Shown here: in pieces, positions 43,601 through 50,117 of the stretch | Numbering within the stretch: the stretch's first letter is position 1 | Layout: each line of letters starts with the position of its first letter | From: UBA1189 sp045660385 | GTDB lineage: Bacteria; Bacteroidota; Bacteroidia; Bacteroidales; Bacteroidaceae | Direction of reading: 5' to 3' | Length of the DNA stretch: 50,117 bases | Assembly (NCBI GenBank): GCA_045660385.1 | Contig: JAZRDT010000145.1 | Location: 1 to 50,117 of the forward strand | Notes under the pieces: model-generated | Databases searched by the model: none | Seen by the model: only the letters and a program-made list of their open reading frames with translations | Told to the model about the DNA's origin: nothing | Program-made: the position numbers and the translations under genes

Positions 43601-44759
43601 GCGAATAGGCACCTTCGCTATAGCTGAAGCCTTGGATGTCGAAGTCGATGGCTCCATCGGTGTCGTTGGCATTGAATGAGATAAAGTTGTAGCCGCCAAC
43701 TTCCTCTACGAGGGTGATGCGGTCGAGGTGTACGATTCCGCTACCGCCATAGCAAACGAAGGCGATGTAGTTGGCGCTCTGCTCTGTGGCAATGAATTCG
43801 TACTCGTATTCTTGGATGGTCTGCTTCTCTGAGGGGGCTGTCCATGTGGCGTAGAGGTTGTCCCATGTACCGAGGGCCGAACCTACGGCTACGGCATAGG
43901 TCTTGCCCAGATCGTTTGTGTGGCTCAAAGCCTGGAATGCCACTTTGTAGCGACGGCCGGGTGTGAGCGGGGCGCTCAGTTGCTGGTAGATGTAGCTGCC
44001 GGCCGATGCGGTGAAGCCGCCCGAACCGTCTTGGCGGAACATCAAGGCCGAGCTGCCTTCACGTCCGTTGGCATAGGTGGCATTGTCCTTGTTGCATCGC
44101 ACGCCTGTCTGCTGCTTATCCTTGGCGTTGGCATTGGCGATCTCCCATTCGGCGGGCCAGAAGCGGTAGTCGCTGGCATCGCTCTTGAGCACCACGCCTT
44201 CGCTCTCAAATCCAGGGTTGCGGATGAGGTTGTGTTCGCTATAGATGCCCTCCTTGTTTGCCTTGTCGTCAGGGCCGGTGAAGGGATCCATCATCATCAT
44301 GCGGTCGAAAATCTCGGCCGTGTGTGTGCCCAACAGGGTCGTGTCTTCGTAGAGATGGATCTTCTCACCCTGCAGTACGGTGCGGTAGGTGTGCGCCTTG
44401 CCATCCTCGCTGAGGGAGTAGGTGACAGGTGTCTCCTCCGGGTCGGAGTTGTCGATGCCGAAAGCTATGCTGCCCGAGGTGATGCAGGCACTGAATCCGC
44501 GATAGTTCCCATTCGCTGCTCTGACCTCCAGAGTGCCCTGGTGTGTGCTTCGCATGAGCATGCCGAGGTCGATGGTGAAATCGCCCTCGGGAGTGAAGAG
44601 GGTAGTGGTTTCGATGTCGCCTTTTGTTGTGACGGCTTGCTCGGATACGAGCGTATGTTCCAGTGTTCCTCTATAGGGCATTTGCTGTGCTGTGCCACCT
44701 TGCAAGGTGAGGACTGCCATTGCAGTCAGCAGGAGGGGCTTGAGGACTTTGTTCATCAT
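40659..44759 (-). CDS. Giant exported GH128-like beta-1,3-glucanase with multiple binding domains
   Basis: A 1366-aa protein. The signal peptide is about residues 1-25. Apparent domains in order: LamG/beta-sandwich (25-165); galactose-binding-like module (175-350, NLIRNPGFES to HLDRITLVEE); ricin-type beta-trefoil (400-530, FRLRHKATGKYLAAS); helical linker (535-615); second LamG-like unit (620-760); beta-rich region; Asl1/GH128 barrel (about 945-1190). The barrel has probable acid/base Glu1016 in VLGYNEPEHSEQ and nucleophile Glu1113 in PIWITEMENGA. A fibronectin/Ig-like domain follows. The tail ITIHTLDGRLIEK...GTYLINQRKISIH looks like a type IX secretion sorting signal. The barrel family points to endo-beta-1,3-glucan hydrolysis at the surface; the substrate is inference. 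First gene of a probable three-gene operon with promoter 44848-44878. Confidence 0.8.
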   Translation of the reverse strand: MMNKVLKPLLLTAMAVLTLQGGTAQQMPYRGTLEHTLVSEQAVTTKGDIETTTLFTPEGDFTIDLGMLMRSTHQGTLEVRAANGNYRGFSACITSGSIAFGIDNSDPEETPVTYSLSEDGKAHTYRTVLQGEKIHLYEDTTLLGTHTAEIFDRMMMMDPFTGPDDKANKEGIYSEHNLIRNPGFESEGVVLKSDASDYRFWPAEWEIANANAKDKQQTGVRCNKDNATYANGREGSSALMFRQDGSGGFTASAGSYIYQQLSAPLTPGRRYKVAFQALSHTNDLGKTYAVAVGSALGTWDNLYATWTAPSEKQTIQEYEYEFIATEQSANYIAFVCYGGSGIVHLDRITLVEEVGGYNFISFNANDTDGAIDFDIQGFSYSEGAYSPIKNITNKLYAGGEYYLYNTYYSRLLGINASNVPALVVSDGAAANAAHTWCAEQSDKAGYFRLRHKATGKYLAASTANTWSMTLADAKASNNTDLWAITEGTVGTITSLYSGKVLGVDSGQDNDEYIGVYYDKPQSERTVWQLVEAQFTLEESRLALYLSDLNEAIALGKQIVGSGIYGLAATANLQAVLDKAQAIADAATFADIERIVTTTAEVEAAIDTCKESSSEDAGDIRVWATYDNHRLSLSDSYTLSLDSVTFANDSTMYLLIRNRNKQGALVGISRTSISIGGQTVADIVDKGNKHNFRMVVDKGTLHIYHNNQLAGSAPTYQVPALTTGGEKTEYTGLATQHLSSYVAEIISSEKALAPGKYDGDKYNKVKRQIAQAYQCDLLLSEPADYFLLNEEATLEASSMDIRNEKCWVIFPHTRPSATTQAMNTRITINGNKAQSKTNYRAAIYLDGAAIIPYPASVQPLSIFSGELYAGEATNYSIGKHNNLGIKANTMQSFILKRGYMVTFATNADGSGYSRVFVADHDDLLIPVAPEALNRRVSSIVVKPWQYVSKKGWGSTKGNSTINTHTETIRANWFYTWSADRKSTADLEYVPIKQHLWWPGWSQINALEESTHVLGYNEPEHSEQHGSAQCSCGGAISEWSAFTHHTEFFESGMRIGSPSPTDAGWLKNYAQYCHNYAYRCDFVVTHSYWKEDVATWKKRLEDIHNATGRPIWITEMENGASWDKPSEGNVNDAAKKYQQIFDLLESLDYVERYVPYNDDLWYNKMIYDDGWPTPAGFIFRDYPSSFAYKAEVQYIPDWWKPSLQEVSMTASYNAKSNSIDFAVTNPNGDVTDALVVEYSYDGTTWATAYEETGRWKFDSNSYTLSTDAATFKEGTIHFRLHATTLIGGDTYSKAISLNLDTDIAAIMPDGTQFKQGKGYIEIISPRQQTITIHTLDGRLIEKVTVKGTARIALAPGTYLINQRKISIH

Positions 44760-44770
44760 AGTGGTGTGTA

Positions 44771-44820
44771 TCCATTAGGTAGTTTTAAGATTATCTAGGA
44801 TAGCCTAGGGCTTATAAGGA
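44771..44820. repeat. Degenerate 10-bp repeats in leader of GH128-like gene
   Basis: Successive decamers in phase, GTAGTTTTAA, GATTATCTAG, GATAGCCTAG, GGCTTATAAG, GATCACCTGT, share a G start and a TAG/AAG end. They lie in the untranslated leader between the promoter (44848-44878) and the ATG (44759). Confidence 0.6.
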
Positions 44821-44847
44821 TCACCTGTTCTTTCCTGTTAATTCTTG

Positions 44848-44878
44848 CAAATGTACGGATATTTCTTTGATTGGCAAA
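44848..44878 (-). promoter_or_regulatory. Promoter of GH128-DUF6057-propeller operon
   Basis: On the minus strand: TTTG (44878-44875), 19 nt, TACATTTG (44855-44848). It leaves a leader of about 80 nt that contains the degenerate decamer repeats. Confidence 0.8.
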
Positions 44879-44907
44879 GCCGTAGACTTAAAATATATAT
44901 ATAAGAA

Positions 44908-44935
44908 AAGCGGGGCTGCATGTGCAGCCCCGCTT
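44908..44935 (-). terminator. Terminator after giant binding protein gene
   Basis: AAGCGGGGCTGCA against TGCAGCCCCGCTT is a near-perfect GC-rich stem with a minimal loop. On the minus strand it is followed by TTCTTATATATATATTTT. It separates this gene from the GH128 operon promoter. Confidence 0.9.
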
Positions 44936-44960
44936 GGTGTTATGGTTCAGGATTCTGTGA

Positions 44961-47900
44961 TTACTTCACGAATACCTTCTTCACTTCGATGCGGCCATCG
45001 CTGTAAACAGTCTTGACGATGTTTACACCCTTTGCAGGGATAGCGAGACGGCGACCGTCGATAGCGAAGTATGTTGTTTCCTTCACGATAGCAGCTACGT
45101 TCTCGATGCCGCTCTCGATGGTCCAGTTGCTGTTGTCGCCAGCCTCCTTGAGTGTGAGTGACCAGTCGTCAACAGAGAACCACTTACCCTGGAACACAAC
45201 CTTAGATACGGTAGAGTCGGTAGTTACACCGAGTACCATCTCGTGGTTAGTAACAACTACGTCGTCGATGGTAGCCCATGTCCAACCGAAGCCCATACCA
45301 TTGTTTGCGTTGTAGATTGCGTCGTCGTAAGCCTGAGCAGCTTGCCACTTCTCGTTTTCAGTCTGCCAGATGCCACCGAGGCTGTCGCCGTAGTGCTCAA
45401 TCTCGATCCACTTTGTAGCATTGCTGTTAGCAACCTGAAGCATTACAGTAGAGTCGTTCACCAATGTGTCAGCAATAGCCTCACCGAGCGCGAATACGAA
45501 TGCGCCAGCAGCGTTAGCACGTGTAGCAACCTTTACGGTGTATGTACCGTTGGGGATGTCGGTGAGAACCTGTGAAGCGCGGAAGTTGAGGATGCTGTCA
45601 GTGCCGTTGTATGAATCCATGTAACGGTTTGCAGCATCATCACCCCAGTGCTGGCCTGCGTTGGTCTCGGTGTTACCCATACCCTTGTTAACAAGCCAAC
45701 CTGCAGCGTCGCTGTCGAAGGTGGGGTTAACGATGAGTGCTGTAACGTCAGTGCCAGCCTGTGCATTCATGAATGAGCTCTTTACGAGGTATGTTACAAC
45801 AAACTCGAGCTTGCTCTTGAGTTCAGCAATGCTGTTTGCTGAGCGGAAGTGATGTACGAGTTCAGCCTTCTGAGCAGCAACGGTGTTAGTCACGTCGGTG
45901 ATGTTAGCCTGAGCATAGCCAGCCTTTCTGTCGGTGAGCATGAAACCAACCTCCTCGAGGTATACGGTGTACTCGTTGTAAGCGTTGAGCTTAGCCTCGA
46001 TAGCAGCCAAAGCAGCAGATGTGGTGGTGTCAGCAGCGGTGATAGCGTCAGCGAATGCTATAGCAGCATTCACGATGTCCTGAGCCTCAGTGTAGGTGAA
46101 TGCAGCACCATTGTCGATAGCAGTCTGGTATGCACCGTTCTTGTAAGCGTCGTAATCCTTAGCGGCAGCCTTAGCGGTTGCGATAGGCTCTACGAGGAGA
46201 GCTGCAGCCTCGCCGAATGAGGTAGCGCTGAGTGCGATAGCCTCGTCGATCTTAGCCTGGAGTACAGCAGCGTCGCCCTTAAGCAGGGTAGCAACGAGAG
46301 CCTGAGCCTCTGCGAGGGTAGCCTCGTAAGCAATCTGAAGGTCTTCGTCGCTTGCAGGACCGTAGTACTGGAGCTTGAAGTTGGTTGCCTGGAACCAACC
46401 CTCAGAAGCCTCACCAAAGGTGTTTGATTCAGCACCGATAGTGAGTGTACCATCGATAACTACTACGTAAGGAGTCTGGAGTGTTGTCCATTGGTAGCTA
46501 TCCCAACCCTCAACGTCGAGGTTAGCAGAAACTGCCTTGTTGATGCCTGAAACATAGAGGTGCTGGTCGGTAGCATAACCTGCCTGTGTGATGAGCTCGG
46601 CGCTGATGCCATAGAGACCATTGGGGAGACCTGTGAGCTCCTGATGGAGGTCGAGGCCGGTGAGGTGGTTACCCCAAAGGTTTACACCCTGACGGTTCTG
46701 ACCACCCTCTTCAGTAGGACGGCAACCGCCTACCCATACGTCGGTGCCACCACCGCTCTGAGTTACGGTCCATACCCAGTTGCCCTGAGCCTCGAAGTTT
46801 GCGTTGGGGATGAAGAAGCTGTAGTCTGCGGGCTCTTCCTTGGTAGCCTTCTGGCTCAAACGGTAGTTGTTCTCAGCCTGCTGCAACTTGTCGATCATAG
46901 CATAGAGCTCGTCGTAGCTTGCCTCTTCGTCCTCCAATTCAATGAATGCTCCTACCTCATCGATTACCTCGATTGCTGCGTCTGCACCGTCGAAGTTGGT
47001 CTCTCCTACAAAGGCTACAAATTCTTCGTAGTCATTATTGAGCTGCTCCATAAGCTTTACCGACTCCTTAGCCTTTGCGAAGGCAGCGTCAAGCTTGATG
47101 TATGCAGCGTTCATCTCTTCGTCAGTGCCGTCCATAGCATCCTCTGCCTCGAAGCACTCCTCTTCGAGTGCGAATGCGATGCCGGGGAGCAGGTAGTCGC
47201 CATTGTCGGCAATCCACTTGTTGATGCTCTCAATCAAGCCGTCGATGTAAATACCAGCGTCGAAGCCAGCGAATTCGAGTGATACATTGTCAATAGCAAC
47301 GTAGGTGAAATTAGCGCCTGCAAGGCCCTTGAAACCTACTACCATAGAGTCACCTGATACAACACCCTCGATGGTGAAGGTCTCGGGATATGAATTTTCG
47401 CGTGCAGCGCCGCCAGCGGTCATCTGCTGGGTCTTCATGTCGAGCTCTGAACCGTTACAGAAGATGATAGCGCCAGTGGTAGACTCGGGATCAGAGAGGT
47501 CTGCTGAGTGGTCCATTACACACTGTACGGTGAAACGATAGTAACCCAAGGGAAGACCATGAACGGTCTGGCTGATTGATGACTCAGCGCTGGGTGAACC
47601 GTTGATCTCAGCTATAGGGTTCAAACCATCCTCAAAGTAAGCAAAGTTACGGATGTTCATTCCGTTGTTTACGGCTGCGTTTACTACGGTCCAGCCGGTC
47701 CAGCTATTGTCAAACTTGGTGTTCTTGATGTAACGTGCAGTAACGTCTACGGTGTTCTCATCGCTGGCATTTGCCATGCGGAAGTCAAGCAATGCCTCCT
47801 TCAAAGTAGCTACCATAGCGTTGAGGTCAGCAGCGGTAAACTCTTCGCTGTCGATGAGCGCATAAGCCTGGTCGGTGATGGGCTTGAAAACGTCGTAACC

Positions 47901-48578
47901 CTTAGCGTCTTCGCCATCGAAGTACTCAACCCACTCTTCGCAAGTAGCGAGCAGGTCCTCGAGCTCCTTGGTGTCGGCAGCCTCCTCAACCTCGGCGAGG
48001 ATGAAGGCGTCGAAGCACTTGGCACCGCCCAACCAACGAGCGCAAAGAGCCAAGCTGCTATACTCTGCAGTTACTACCCATGTGTTCTGTGTCCATGCCA
48101 AACCTGCGTCTACGTGGGGCAGGGGCTGGAGTACGAGAGTCTCTTCGCGGTAGGTGTCACTCATTGAAACTTTGATGTAACCTTCACCTGCGGGGCTCTC
48201 AGCAGCAGTGTTGGTCTGGTTCTTCATAAAGAAGCTGAATACGTAGGTCTTACCTACCTCTACGTCCCATGCGGTACCGATAGAGTTGTTGTCGCCCTTA
48301 CCTGCGCTTGCTGTGGGGCGAATGTAGGCGCCGCCGTCTACACCACCGCTGTAGTTTACTTCGGTACTACCGAGTGTACCACCACTACCACCAGTCCAAC
48401 CGGTAGTACCGTTGTCGAAGCTGGGGTTTTCAATTAAGTTTTCGCCGACAACCTTGTAGGTCTTAACTACACCCTCTGCGTTGGTGAACTCGAAGGTGTC
48501 GCCGGTCTGAAGCTGCTGTGCATTTGCTGCAAACATTGCTGTTGCGAAAAGCACAACTGAAGTAAAGAATTTCTTCAT
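44961..48578 (-). CDS. Giant surface protein with repeated carbohydrate-binding-like and helical modules
   Basis: A 1205-aa protein. The signal peptide ends MFAANAQQ. Four galactose-binding/CBM-like sandwiches can be recognised from a recurring entry motif: NLIENPSFDNGTTGW (~50), YIKNTKFDNSWTGW (~285), PNANFEAQGNWVW (~605) and LIVNPTFDSDAAGW (~950). Each ends in a 'NV/DWSL'-type strand (IDNVSLEFAG, VDDWSLTLKE). Ala/Glu-rich three-helix FIVAR-like spacers lie between them (~195-275, 440-590, 745-925). No catalytic barrel is seen. The C-terminus (YFAIDGRRLAIPAKGVNIVK, then DGRIEVKKVFVK) is a good type IX secretion sorting-tail look-alike. A glycan-binding adhesin or scaffold is inferred. Monocistronic, with a clear promoter and terminator. 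Confidence 0.78.
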   Translation of the reverse strand: MKKFFTSVVLFATAMFAANAQQLQTGDTFEFTNAEGVVKTYKVVGENLIENPSFDNGTTGWTGGSGGTLGSTEVNYSGGVDGGAYIRPTASAGKGDNNSIGTAWDVEVGKTYVFSFFMKNQTNTAAESPAGEGYIKVSMSDTYREETLVLQPLPHVDAGLAWTQNTWVVTAEYSSLALCARWLGGAKCFDAFILAEVEEAADTKELEDLLATCEEWVEYFDGEDAKGYDVFKPITDQAYALIDSEEFTAADLNAMVATLKEALLDFRMANASDENTVDVTARYIKNTKFDNSWTGWTVVNAAVNNGMNIRNFAYFEDGLNPIAEINGSPSAESSISQTVHGLPLGYYRFTVQCVMDHSADLSDPESTTGAIIFCNGSELDMKTQQMTAGGAARENSYPETFTIEGVVSGDSMVVGFKGLAGANFTYVAIDNVSLEFAGFDAGIYIDGLIESINKWIADNGDYLLPGIAFALEEECFEAEDAMDGTDEEMNAAYIKLDAAFAKAKESVKLMEQLNNDYEEFVAFVGETNFDGADAAIEVIDEVGAFIELEDEEASYDELYAMIDKLQQAENNYRLSQKATKEEPADYSFFIPNANFEAQGNWVWTVTQSGGGTDVWVGGCRPTEEGGQNRQGVNLWGNHLTGLDLHQELTGLPNGLYGISAELITQAGYATDQHLYVSGINKAVSANLDVEGWDSYQWTTLQTPYVVVIDGTLTIGAESNTFGEASEGWFQATNFKLQYYGPASDEDLQIAYEATLAEAQALVATLLKGDAAVLQAKIDEAIALSATSFGEAAALLVEPIATAKAAAKDYDAYKNGAYQTAIDNGAAFTYTEAQDIVNAAIAFADAITAADTTTSAALAAIEAKLNAYNEYTVYLEEVGFMLTDRKAGYAQANITDVTNTVAAQKAELVHHFRSANSIAELKSKLEFVVTYLVKSSFMNAQAGTDVTALIVNPTFDSDAAGWLVNKGMGNTETNAGQHWGDDAANRYMDSYNGTDSILNFRASQVLTDIPNGTYTVKVATRANAAGAFVFALGEAIADTLVNDSTVMLQVANSNATKWIEIEHYGDSLGGIWQTENEKWQAAQAYDDAIYNANNGMGFGWTWATIDDVVVTNHEMVLGVTTDSTVSKVVFQGKWFSVDDWSLTLKEAGDNSNWTIESGIENVAAIVKETTYFAIDGRRLAIPAKGVNIVKTVYSDGRIEVKKVFVK

Positions 48579-48682
48579 GATGCTTGTTTTTAAGTTAGTA
48601 AATTGGTTATAAATAAATTATTTCTCGTGTTTTCGCTGTGTGTTTTTTTAGGTTTTTCGCGTGCGTACGTTGCAAAACTGCG

Positions 48683-48714
48683 CAAAGATAGAGGATTTAT
48701 TCGTTATTTGCAAA
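48683..48714 (-). promoter_or_regulatory. Promoter of giant binding protein gene
   Basis: On the minus strand: TTTG (48714-48711), 20 nt, TATCTTTG (48690-48683). It leaves a leader of ~100 nt. Confidence 0.8.
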
Positions 48715-48933
48715 AAAAAGTTTCAAGAAGGTCTTGGAAATTTGAATTTTAACGTTTCGATTTAGACTGCTTTCGTAAAGGTGGTTGGGGAATCTCTTTT
48801 TGTCTGACGGACGTGGCCTGATGGCGGTTACTAGGGCAAGATGTCGCCAAAAGGTGGAAAAATACCGATGGAATGGGCGATTTTTGATTTTTTTCTTTGT
48901 GCGAATGGGTGTTTTTCGGAGTAATAAAGTTTT

Positions 48934-48955
48934 ATTTTTGGGTTGGCATTGGCAG
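48934..48955 (+). repeat. Left arm of perfect 22-bp inverted repeat
   Basis: The arm (core TTTGGGTTGGCATTGGCA) is an exact reverse complement of 49141-49162. Similarity continues outward in a gapped way (AAAGTTTTATTTTT here, AAGTTTCATTTTT on the other side, then GGAG). The arms enclose 185 bp. Confidence 0.9.
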
Positions 48956-48997
48956 CGTGGGGCTGTTTGCGGAGAATTTTTTCTTTCTCGGCACGTC

Positions 48998-49085
48998 AGT
49001 ACTTACAGCTCAGTACTCCAGTACCGGTATGCAAGTACTCCAGTACTGAGCCGTAAGTACTGCAGTACCGATATACAAGTACTGA
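48998..49085. repeat. Four 22-bp tandem units with paired AGTACY boxes
   Basis: Boxes AGTACT/AGTACC start at 48998, 49012, 49020, 49034, 49042, 49056, 49064 and 49078, alternating 14 and 8 bp exactly. The unit is AGTACY-N8-AGTACT-N2. N8 is TACAGCTC in unit 1 and GAGCCGTA in unit 3 (reverse complements at 7 of 8). It is GGTATGCA in unit 2 and GATATACA in unit 4 (6 of 8 direct). The outer ends CGTCAGTACTT (48994-49004) and AAGTACTGACG (49077-49087) are inverted copies. AGTACT is itself a palindrome. It could be a protein-binding array or a structured RNA. Confidence 0.9.
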
Positions 49086-49140
49086 CGGTTGTTTGCTGGA
49101 AGCAGGCTTGGTCGCTGATGGGGGACGGCTCTTTGCCTCT

Positions 49141-49162
49141 CTGCCAATGCCAACCCAAAAAT
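49141..49162 (-). repeat. Right arm of perfect 22-bp inverted repeat
   Basis: Exact reverse complement of 48934-48955 (core TGCCAATGCCAACCCAAA). It lies about 100 bp before the GH2 promoter. Confidence 0.9.
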
Positions 49163-49238
49163 GAAACTTCTCCACCCGCGCGTATTGGCAATTCTCTCAT
49201 ACTGAGGATGTGAAAAAGTGTAAACTTTCATGCGTGCG

Positions 49239-49270
49239 CTTGCATGTTTCATAAAAACAGTTTATCTTTG
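49239..49270 (+). promoter_or_regulatory. Promoter of GH2 gene
   Basis: CTTG (49239-49242), 20 nt, TATCTTTG (49263-49270). It leaves a leader of about 50 nt before the ATG at 49326. It lies outside the inverted-repeat element. Confidence 0.75.
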
Positions 49271-49325
49271 TAACGATTAAGGAAATGAAGCGAACGACAA
49301 CTAACTATCAATAATTTTACCATTT

Positions 49326-50117
49326 ATGAAAAAAACATTCTTTTTGATGGGTGCGCTGGTAGCTGCCATGAGCATGAGCGCACAGACTGCGAAGATGTGG
49401 CTCGACCCTGAGGTGAATCAGGAGAACCGCAAGGAGGCCCGCGCTGCCTACTTCGCCTATGAGAACACGGAGCTCGCTGCACAGGCAGACAAGAGCAAGA
49501 GTGCCCGCTACCTTGACCTGACGGGCGAGTGGAAATTCAATTTCGTGAAGAATCACAACGAGGCTCCCGCAAACTTCTTTGCTGTGGGCTACGATGACAG
49601 CAAGTGGGAGAACTTCCCCGTACCCGGACTCTTCGAGATCCTTGGCTATGGTGATCGCATCTACCGCAATGCAGGTTATCCCTGGAACCTTCAGTTTGAG
49701 CCCAATCCTCCCTACATTGAGGAGCGCAACAACTACACCGGTTCATATCGTAAGTCGTTCATGATTCCCGCCGACTGGAAGGGTCAGCAGGTATATCTCC
49801 ACGTGGGTTCAGCTACATCGAACCTTATGGTATGGGTTAACGGCAAGTATGTGGGCTACAGCGAGGATGCCAAGATGGCTGCCGAGTTTGACATCACACC
49901 CTACCTCGTGCCTGGCAAGGAGAACCTCGTAGCTATGCAGGTAATGCGCTGGTGCGACGGTTCATACCTCGAGGATCAGGACTTCTGGCGTTTCACCGGT
50001 ATTGCCCGTGAGGTATATATGTATGCTCGTCCTCAGGTGCGTGTAGATGACCTCTTCATCCTCCCCGACCTGGACAAGAACTACAAGAACGGTACCTTGA
50101 AGATCTCTGCTACTGCC
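49326..50117 (+). CDS. Exported beta-galactosidase, GH2 (5' part, runs off window)
   Basis: 264 codons are visible, open to the right edge. The signal peptide is MKKTFFLMGALVAAMSMSAQ. The jelly-roll sugar-binding domain of LacZ-type GH2 enzymes follows: LDLTGEWKFNFVKNHNEAP, VPGLFEILGYGDRIYRNAGYP, YTGSYRKSFMIP, VWVNGKYVGYSEDAKMAAEF, and the hallmark RWCDGSYLEDQDFWRFTGI. The immunoglobulin-like domain begins at the edge (VDDLFILPDL). The catalytic barrel lies outside the window, so activity cannot be confirmed. The exported position suggests release of galactose from oligosaccharides or glycan side chains. The upstream repeat element is unusual for this gene class. Confidence 0.88.
   Translation, partial: MKKTFFLMGALVAAMSMSAQTAKMWLDPEVNQENRKEARAAYFAYENTELAAQADKSKSARYLDLTGEWKFNFVKNHNEAPANFFAVGYDDSKWENFPVPGLFEILGYGDRIYRNAGYPWNLQFEPNPPYIEERNNYTGSYRKSFMIPADWKGQQVYLHVGSATSNLMVWVNGKYVGYSEDAKMAAEFDITPYLVPGKENLVAMQVMRWCDGSYLEDQDFWRFTGIAREVYMYARPQVRVDDLFILPDLDKNYKNGTLKISATA

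Larger units (their letters stand above)
48715..49238. other. Non-coding region with nested repeats upstream of GH2 gene
   Basis: No gene is supported between the two divergent promoters. Short frames here translate the repeat itself and have no domain. The region holds a perfect 22-bp inverted repeat enclosing a 4 x 22-bp tandem array, listed separately. Confidence 0.6.

Noticed and set aside
43920..44798. 292-aa plus-strand open frame opposite the GH128-like gene
   Set aside because: It is antisense to the signal peptide and N-terminal domains of a well-supported gene, and no family is recognised.
48998..49085. CRISPR-like array
   Set aside because: Units are only 22 bp with no separate unique spacers, the boxes are 6 bp, and no cas genes are in the window.
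48956..49140. Classical invertible promoter in the inverted-repeat element
   Set aside because: No TAnnTTTG box was found on either strand of the 185-bp spacer, and both neighbouring genes have good promoters outside it.
49003..49252. Small open frames over the AGTACT array
   Set aside because: Their proteins are translations of the tandem repeat (Ser/Thr/Tyr/Val runs) with no domain.

Overview
This window comes from a member of the Bacteroidales, most likely a Prevotellaceae-type gut or rumen bacterium. Supporting signs are paired SusC/SusD outer-membrane genes, surface-type lipoproteins, Bacteroidetes promoters (TTTG/TTG, about 20 nt, then TAnnTTTG) in front of many genes, and C-terminal tails on two giant exported proteins that look like type IX secretion sorting signals. 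The last point fits Prevotella-like species better than Bacteroides. Genus and species cannot be read from the window.

Layout: The left edge (1-82, minus) is the start of a transposase-like gene. At 412-5202 (plus) lie a DUF2156/GNAT fusion, a PASTA membrane protein, an RluD-type pseudouridine synthase and D-Ala-D-Ala ligase. At 5276-8642 (minus) lie an exported C1B peptidase and the rfbA-rfbB dTDP-sugar pair. At 8824-12444 (plus) lie a GH51 arabinofuranosidase and a GH28 polygalacturonase, each with its own promoter. At 12553-17362 (minus) lie folB, a class II ribonucleotide reductase and dnaA. At 18026-20046 (minus) lie an MCE/MlaD protein and an N-acetylmuramoyl-L-alanine amidase. At 20125-37023 (minus) is a 17-kb gene string: FAS1 lipoprotein, SusC, SusD, FAS1 lipoprotein, FAS1 lipoprotein, SusC, SusD, ending in a strong terminator. 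At 37174-44759 (minus) lie a multi-domain GH128-like glucanase, a DUF6057 membrane protein and a beta-propeller lipoprotein with a CXXCH haem-type motif. At 44961-48578 (minus) is a giant surface protein with repeated carbohydrate-binding-like modules. From 49326 (plus) a GH2 beta-galactosidase runs off the right edge.

How it fits together: The housekeeping genes cover wall synthesis and remodelling (ddl, PASTA, amidase), replication and dNTP supply (dnaA, nrdJ), folate and nucleotide sugars. The accessory part is aimed at glycans or the cell surface: pectin and arabinan enzymes, a probable beta-1,3-glucanase, a beta-galactosidase, a carbohydrate-binding giant protein, and the double SusCD/FAS1 locus, which has no enzyme or regulator inside it.

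Most striking non-coding signals: (i) 48995-49086 upstream of the GH2 gene, four exact 22-bp units each holding two AGTACY boxes at alternating 14/8-bp steps, inside a perfect 22-bp inverted repeat (48934-48955 / 49141-49162); (ii) short-period spacer repeats, with a 13 x 7-bp array between rluD and ddl, 9- and 10-bp arrays in the spacers of the GH128 operon, and a heptad array inside the coding sequence of the DUF2156/GNAT gene.
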